Source: Paenibacillus amylolyticus (GTDB lineage Bacteria > Bacillota > Bacilli > Paenibacillales > Paenibacillaceae). Taken from it: a stretch of DNA of 64,000 bases. A model generated the notes under the pieces. That model did no database searches. It saw only the letters and a program-made list of their open reading frames with translations, and was not told where the DNA came from. This document shows, piece after piece, positions 60,316 through 64,000 of the stretch (positions within the stretch are counted from its first letter, which is position 1; each line of letters opens with the position of its first letter). The stretch spans positions 62,001 through 126,000 of the forward strand of contig NZ_RIAS01000018.1 of NCBI RefSeq assembly GCF_003719335.1. The letters run 5' to 3'. The position numbers and the translations under genes were made by a program.

Positions 60316-60771
60316 TTACATATCCTGCTCATACCTCATGGCTACATCAATAAGTGATCTATCCAATGTTTTTGATATCCTTCCAAATGATTGTGAATTA
60401 ATTCCTTCAATCAAAGGAGAATAGAATACGATCACATTGATCTCTTCATTAGCCACATCTAATCCCTTAGCTTTGAAAAACCTTGCTGAATATTTATTTT
60501 CAAATCGATCTGCCGAATATATTTCTTCTCCTATAACCTCACTCACTTCAATGGATACCCTGAGATATTCTTCAAATTCAATTCGATCATTCATTAACTT
60601 CCATTTGAATAAGGTAATCTCTTGACCATCAGGTCTTAAATAGGCATGACATCCTGTGCCATCCGCATGAAATTCTAACTGTGTATCTTCAAATGCATCA
60701 TAAAAAAAGGCTTCAGAAGACCACACTCCTATAAGATCATCAATATAAAAAAACTGCACTGGCTCAGTCAT
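60316..60771 (-). CDS. Hypothetical beta-rich protein, lipocalin-like pattern
   Basis: This 151-residue soluble protein has a run of beta strands: FYIDDLIGVWSSEAFFYDAF, TQLEFHADGTGCHAYLRPDG, and EITLFKWKLMNDRIEFEEYL. The G-x-W near the N-terminus and alternating strands recall small lipocalin-like or START-less beta-barrels, but I cannot name a family. GAGGTATGT precedes the ATG. It is 64 bases upstream of the lipoprotein gene, on the same strand. Confidence 0.58.
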   Translation of the reverse strand: MTEPVQFFYIDDLIGVWSSEAFFYDAFEDTQLEFHADGTGCHAYLRPDGQEITLFKWKLMNDRIEFEEYLRVSIEVSEVIGEEIYSADRFENKYSARFFKAKGLDVANEEINVIVFYSPLIEGINSQSFGRISKTLDRSLIDVAMRYEQDM

Positions 60772-60859
60772 ATGACATACCTCATTTTATTGATTTGGCC
60801 TTATGCATTAATCACGGCTAAATCTTTGTTCGCCATGACTCTCAATTGTTCATCGTATT

Positions 60860-61246
60860 TCAATGTTGCCACGTCATCCATATTGATTCATCGTGAGAAT
60901 CTATCAACGGAATTGTATAAGTTCCTGGCTGAGTATACTTTATCGCTATTTTCAGATGTTTTATATCTTTTTGATTTATTGGAGTTATCGCACCGTTAAA
61001 TACCAGTAAATCACAACTTGATTCATCTTCTCTCGCAAAATAGATAATGTCGTGAGTACACATAGCGTGCTGAAATAAACTCGCTAATAAAAACATTTCA
61101 GAACAGTCCTTAGCATCTACTAACAGTAGATGACCCAGCTCTTCTCTTACTTTGATATTTATATCCTTCTGTCTTAAGGCTACTGCTGTGAAAACAGAAC
61201 TTTGGAATTTTATCTGTATTCTACGAATTGTCATCGTCTGGGACAT
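60860..61246 (-). CDS. Hypothetical protein
   Basis: This 128-residue protein has a beta/alpha mix: RIQIKFQSSVFTAVALRQKD, GHLLLVDAKDCSEMFLLASL with FQHAMCTHDIIYFAREDES, then a beta-rich end (HLKIAIKYTQPGTYTIPLID). No signal or membrane segment. AGAGGT precedes the ATG at 61246. It follows the HD-domain gene by 30 bases and may be in its operon. No family recognised. Confidence 0.55.
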   Translation of the reverse strand: MSQTMTIRRIQIKFQSSVFTAVALRQKDINIKVREELGHLLLVDAKDCSEMFLLASLFQHAMCTHDIIYFAREDESSCDLLVFNGAITPINQKDIKHLKIAIKYTQPGTYTIPLIDSHDESIWMTWQH

Positions 61247-61276
61247 AACGTACCTCTTTTTAGTTTCTTTCACATG

Positions 61277-61696
61277 TTATTCACGCTCTAATCTTTCCAA
61301 TGCCTTTCTATATTTCTCAAGTCTATGAACGTCTTCCTCCGTCGGATTCTTTATTCTTGATATATCCATATTCTCTTTAATATCAGCGATTTTCACATTT
61401 CTCGCAACTCGATTCGTTGTTGTCTTCTCAATAAATTCTTCGTAACTATCCTCTGTTGATCTCGTCAACAACTGAATGGCTGTTAAAATTTCTTCCGAAA
61501 ATCCCAACCCTCTTAACTCTTCAATTGTGACTTCTGAATCTTCAATGACATCATGGAGAACAGCCACAATCTTCTCTTCCATACTTTCCACTCTGTTCAT
61601 AACAGCTAAGGGATGTAAAATATACGGGTGCCCACCTTTATCAAGCTGCCCTTTATGAGCTTGTAACGCGACAGATATAGCCAATTCAATGTCCAA
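61277..61696 (-). CDS. HD-domain protein, RelA/SpoT hydrolase-like
   Basis: This 139-residue protein is a stand-alone HD domain like the hydrolase half of SpoT or MESH1-type small alarmone hydrolases: ALQAHKGQLDKGGHPYILHP, AVLHDVIEDSEVTIEELRGL (the H-D pair), FIEKTTTNRVARNVKIADIK with ENMD. All metal-binding residues are present. The TTG at 61696 is correctly spaced from AAGGAG; the TTG three codons earlier is too close. It lies 17 bases downstream of the phosphatase gene. (p)ppGpp or another nucleotide could be the substrate. Confidence 0.83.
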   Translation of the reverse strand: MDIELAISVALQAHKGQLDKGGHPYILHPLAVMNRVESMEEKIVAVLHDVIEDSEVTIEELRGLGFSEEILTAIQLLTRSTEDSYEEFIEKTTTNRVARNVKIADIKENMDISRIKNPTEEDVHRLEKYRKALERLERE

Positions 61697-61713
61697 AATA
61701 ATCAACTCCTTAT

Positions 61714-62043
61714 TTAGATAGGCACTTCAATATATTCAGATACTCTTGCTTTCAACATTTCTATTAATTCTTCGTCCATAAATTGATAATCATCTGGAAT
61801 ATCCAGACAGATTAAACGTTTATCTTTTAGAATTGTTGAAAATTTATCCTTCAATCTTCTCGCATGTTTCTTCTCCATAACAAAAATTAATTCTGACCAT
61901 CCAATGTGCCCTTCCGTAACCTTGATTCTTGCTCCCGTTTCGGTTCCTGCCGACCTTACTTCATATCCATTGTATCCTTCAAAAATTTTCTCAGCAGTTA
62001 AGCTACGCCATTTATTCCGGCTGCAAATAAACAGTAATTTGAT
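61714..62043 (-). CDS. Low-molecular-weight tyrosine-phosphatase-family protein with a non-standard start
   Basis: This 109-residue frame reads (I/M)KLLFICSRNKWRSLTAEKI at its start, with the C-x5-R-S phosphate loop (Cys7 to Arg13). It continues GYEVRSAGTETGARIKVTEG, ELIFVMEKKHARRLKDKF and ends with LICLDIPDDYQFMDEELIEM, including the expected Asp-rich acid loop. Homologues I recall begin MKLLFICSRN. Here that codon is ATC at 62043, the frame is closed upstream, and no ATG, GTG or TTG is near. AGGTGAG lies five bases before the ATC, so ATC initiation, a start-codon mutation or a sequencing error must be considered. Seventeen bases separate it from the HD gene. Confidence 0.75.
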   Translation of the reverse strand: MKLLFICSRNKWRSLTAEKIFEGYNGYEVRSAGTETGARIKVTEGHIGWSELIFVMEKKHARRLKDKFSTILKDKRLICLDIPDDYQFMDEELIEMLKARVSEYIEVPI

Positions 62044-62113
62044 GTCATCTCACCTATCCTTTTTACCCAACCGTTAAATCCATATGAAGAAGATACGAGT
62101 TTCTCGTTGTTTA

Positions 62114-62611
62114 TTATTCTCGATAATTTTTATTTCCAGCTCGAATTTGTTTCTTTAATAACATAATTTGTCCAATATGATATGCGCTATGAATACTTAG
62201 ATTAGATACAACTCCCCACCAAGGAGCATTAAAATATTCTGGAAGTTGCTTTGTTAGTTTAGATTCATCTGTTTCTTCTAAAACAACTCTCCAACTGATA
62301 AAAACATTCTCAAGTCTATTTAATGTTTCCTTCCAGCCAGCATCGTTCAATTGATCTTCATTCAAAGCAAAAGTTTCATCATTGTTGATCCCATGATTTA
62401 ACACAAATTCTCCTGCCTTATAACGCTCAAGCCATTTCTCATTCCAATAAATAAGATGATTCACGATGGACCAAATGGTTTGTTTATTGTCATCCTCAGT
62501 CAGTGCTTCTTCCATTGTTACGTCTTCCAATATGTCCTCAAGCGGAATAAACCAGCTCTTATCGTTATAACATGCCGATATTTGATCTATTAAAATGGAT
62601 TTATAAGTCAT
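62114..62611 (-). CDS. DinB-family protein
   Basis: This 165-residue four-helix bundle contains TIWSIVNHLIYWNEKWLERY and, near the C-terminus, SNLSIHSAYHIGQIMLLKKQ. These provide the metal-binding His residues of the DinB fold. WGVVSNLS and PWW-rich aromatic stretches are usual for this subgroup. GAGGG precedes the ATG. It is 71 bases upstream of the phosphatase gene on the same strand. Substrate unknown; several relatives transfer bacillithiol or act as metal-dependent hydrolases. Confidence 0.82.
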   Translation of the reverse strand: MTYKSILIDQISACYNDKSWFIPLEDILEDVTMEEALTEDDNKQTIWSIVNHLIYWNEKWLERYKAGEFVLNHGINNDETFALNEDQLNDAGWKETLNRLENVFISWRVVLEETDESKLTKQLPEYFNAPWWGVVSNLSIHSAYHIGQIMLLKKQIRAGNKNYRE

Positions 62612-62699
62612 CAGTTAACCCTCTTCTCTTCATTCATTTTAGGTGTTAAGTTTTTCTGGAGAGGTTTCAAAATAGAGATTTATAATAATTCTTCTGTAT

Positions 62700-62966
62700 T
62701 CACGAGGCAGGAGCCGACCTTTCTCCAAGTTCATTCTCATAATAGTTACGTAGTACAGTCTCACACATAGTAAACCAATGAATATAACTCTCAATCATAT
62801 TTTTTATCGTTTCGAACTGGAGATCAATAGATAAATATATTCGTACTTCTTCTAATTCCTCACCTTTCATAATATTCTTAAAAATCTGTATAGGAATACT
62901 AAAAGCGTAGCATTTGTATCGTTCATCACTTTCTTCTACTATTTCAAGTAAATTATCAACTATCAT
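62700..62966 (-). CDS. Small hypothetical protein
   Basis: This 88-residue soluble protein starts at the ATG at 62966, with GAGGTG upstream. Its sequence alternates helix and strand: MIVDNLLEIVEESDERYKCY, then AFSIPIQIFKNIMKGEELEE, VRIYLSIDLQFETIKNMIES and YIHWFTMCETVLRNYYENEL. There is no signal peptide and no lipobox. I recognise no family, and the strands are too few to guess a fold. Confidence 0.5.
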   Translation of the reverse strand: MIVDNLLEIVEESDERYKCYAFSIPIQIFKNIMKGEELEEVRIYLSIDLQFETIKNMIESYIHWFTMCETVLRNYYENELGERSAPAS

Positions 62967-63010
62967 GTAAACACACCTCAATGAAATTTATTGAGTTAAC
63001 ATCAGTGATA

Positions 63011-63035
63011 AAATAAAAACCGTTTTCGGTATTTC
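63011..63035 (-). terminator. Short terminator-like hairpin after the right-edge kinase
   Basis: On the minus strand ACCG pairs with CGGT around AAAA, extended by A-U pairs, followed by TTTTTATTTT. The stem is short, so termination would be weak. Confidence 0.4.
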
Positions 63036-63158
63036 GTATAAGGTTCCTGTATTTGCGGCTCAGTAATCTTGATTGTCCAGCAAATGCGAAGCAAGAACGA
63101 ATGTCCTCAACATAAATATTACGTTATATCCCTTCACTAAAGTCGTTTCATCTCTTAT

Positions 63159-64000
63159 CTAGGATACAGTCATGTTTATATACTTATTTAATTCATCCAG
63201 CATTATCTTATCATCCTTCCACTTGGATAAAAACCATGACATATATCGTAACCCCAAGTATCTGGACGTAATTGTATAATTCAGCTTGAATTTATCCTCT
63301 GATAGATTTATTCCCCTCGAATTCAGCAAGATTCTGTAGTTCTCGGCTTGAGAAAACGCTCTGTATCTAAGCGCTACATCAAAGTATAAGGAACCATAAT
63401 GTGCTTCTTCCCAATCAATGAAATACACCTTTCTATTTTTGTAAACTAATGTATTACCCGGATGTAGATCGTTATGTATAAGGGTATGTGAACTTTCATC
63501 CTTGAGAACTTTATCCATGTCTTTAACTATATGGTCCGCAGTCTTATCAATCTCTGGAATAAGATCACCAAAATGACTTATAAAATCCGGATCTGATTTT
63601 GCATTGTTCCAATTCGGTCCCCATTTCTCGTTGAGTACGGATTGAATATATTCTGAATCAAGCAATGGAAGCCATTTCAATTTATAATATTTTTTAAAGT
63701 TGAACGCATGTATATCTGCCAGAGCAGCTTGTTCATTTTTTTGAAGCAGTTCGATATCTAAATTATTGTAATCTGTTTCATAATCTACATCCTGCATGCA
63801 AAGATATTCTCGGCTGTTACTTGTCATATTTAATGTAAAACTAAATGGAACATTTGCTGATTGATCATTAAGATAATTTAATGTACGCCTTTCAATGAGT
63901 GACGCTTTCTTTGAAATAAGATTGATACTCCAATCATGAATATCATTTCTAAGTAATATTTCATGTCTTTTAAGTTCTACAGCTGAGGTACCGTAAGCCA
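63159..64000 (-). CDS. Aminoglycoside-phosphotransferase-family kinase, 5' end cut by window edge
   Basis: The frame stays open from the stop at 63159 to the right edge, so the gene extends beyond the window and its start is not seen. At least 279 residues are visible. The catalytic loop TLIHNDLHPGNTLV and metal-binding VYFIDWEEAHYGSLYFDVAL are intact. The upstream part includes ASLIERRTLNYLNDQSANVP, an ATP-lobe-like helix, and NREYLCMQDVDYETDY-like SREYLCMQDVDYETDYNNLD at the hinge. An internal ATG at 63827 should not be taken as the start. Substrate unknown. Confidence 0.85.
   Translation of the reverse strand, partial: AYGTSAVELKRHEILLRNDIHDWSINLISKKASLIERRTLNYLNDQSANVPFSFTLNMTSNSREYLCMQDVDYETDYNNLDIELLQKNEQAALADIHAFNFKKYYKLKWLPLLDSEYIQSVLNEKWGPNWNNAKSDPDFISHFGDLIPEIDKTADHIVKDMDKVLKDESSHTLIHNDLHPGNTLVYKNRKVYFIDWEEAHYGSLYFDVALRYRAFSQAENYRILLNSRGINLSEDKFKLNYTITSRYLGLRYMSWFLSKWKDDKIMLDELNKYINMTVS

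Noticed and set aside
1..64000. CRISPR arrays, tRNA or rRNA genes, insertion sequences and prophage genes
   Set aside because: No regularly spaced repeats, tRNA-like cloverleaf with anticodon loop, transposase, integrase or phage structural gene was seen on either strand.

Overview
The window looks like the chromosome of a Gram-positive soil bacterium close to Paenibacillus. The signs are strong AGGAGG-type ribosome binding sites, frequent TTG and GTG starts, many carbohydrate ABC transporters without their own ATPase, a YesM/YesN-type two-component system, plant-polysaccharide glycosidases, and a dense scatter of acetyltransferases, aminoglycoside-phosphotransferase-like kinases, DinB-fold proteins and methyltransferases. 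This genus assignment is inferred from gene content; no rRNA or tRNA gene is present to confirm it. All but four protein genes lie on the minus strand.

Layout. (1) 1-10240: single-gene accessory functions. These are a partial GyrI-like protein, an APH-like kinase, a secreted GH5 endoglucanase, an alpha/beta hydrolase, a run of five adjacent GNAT acetyltransferases, a methyltransferase and two decayed genes. (2) 10244-20765: a galactofuranose-type (YtfQ/YtfR/YtfT/YjfF) ABC importer with a binding protein at each end of the operon. Divergent from it is a histidine kinase / AraC-type response regulator / sugar-binding lipoprotein trio that probably senses the sugar and controls the importer. (3) 20856-28549: an operon headed by a cupin-AraC regulator, followed by a CUT1 sugar transporter, an unclassified 851-residue protein and a GH105 hydrolase. 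It is probably a locus for a pectin-like glycan. (4) 28819-33855: small membrane protein, GNAT, APH, two methyltransferases, DUF1569 protein. (5) 33983-50092: the most unusual part. In transcription order it holds two paralogous sugar-binding lipoproteins, a 970-residue membrane-anchored binding protein carrying two extra repeated modules, a permease pair, an NHL/TPR membrane protein, a Yip1-type membrane protein, a DUF5696 secreted protein, a second permease pair and a cytoplasmic GH30 glycosidase. A good sigma-A promoter, a tandem operator-like repeat and a cre-like box precede it. (6) 50497-64000: mainly small single genes, including an acetamidase, DinB proteins, a nucleotidyltransferase-like protein, a chloramphenicol-phosphotransferase-like kinase, a metallophosphatase, an HD protein, many orphan small proteins and two decayed genes. 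One low-molecular-weight phosphatase gene there has no ATG, GTG or TTG start. The right edge cuts an APH-like kinase.

How the genes fit together: regions 2, 3 and 5 read as three separately regulated carbohydrate capture-import-hydrolysis loci, probably for galactose-containing or pectic plant polysaccharides. No NBD ATPase is present for the two CUT1-type systems, so a shared MsmX-like ATPase encoded elsewhere is expected. The exact substrates cannot be read from the sequence.
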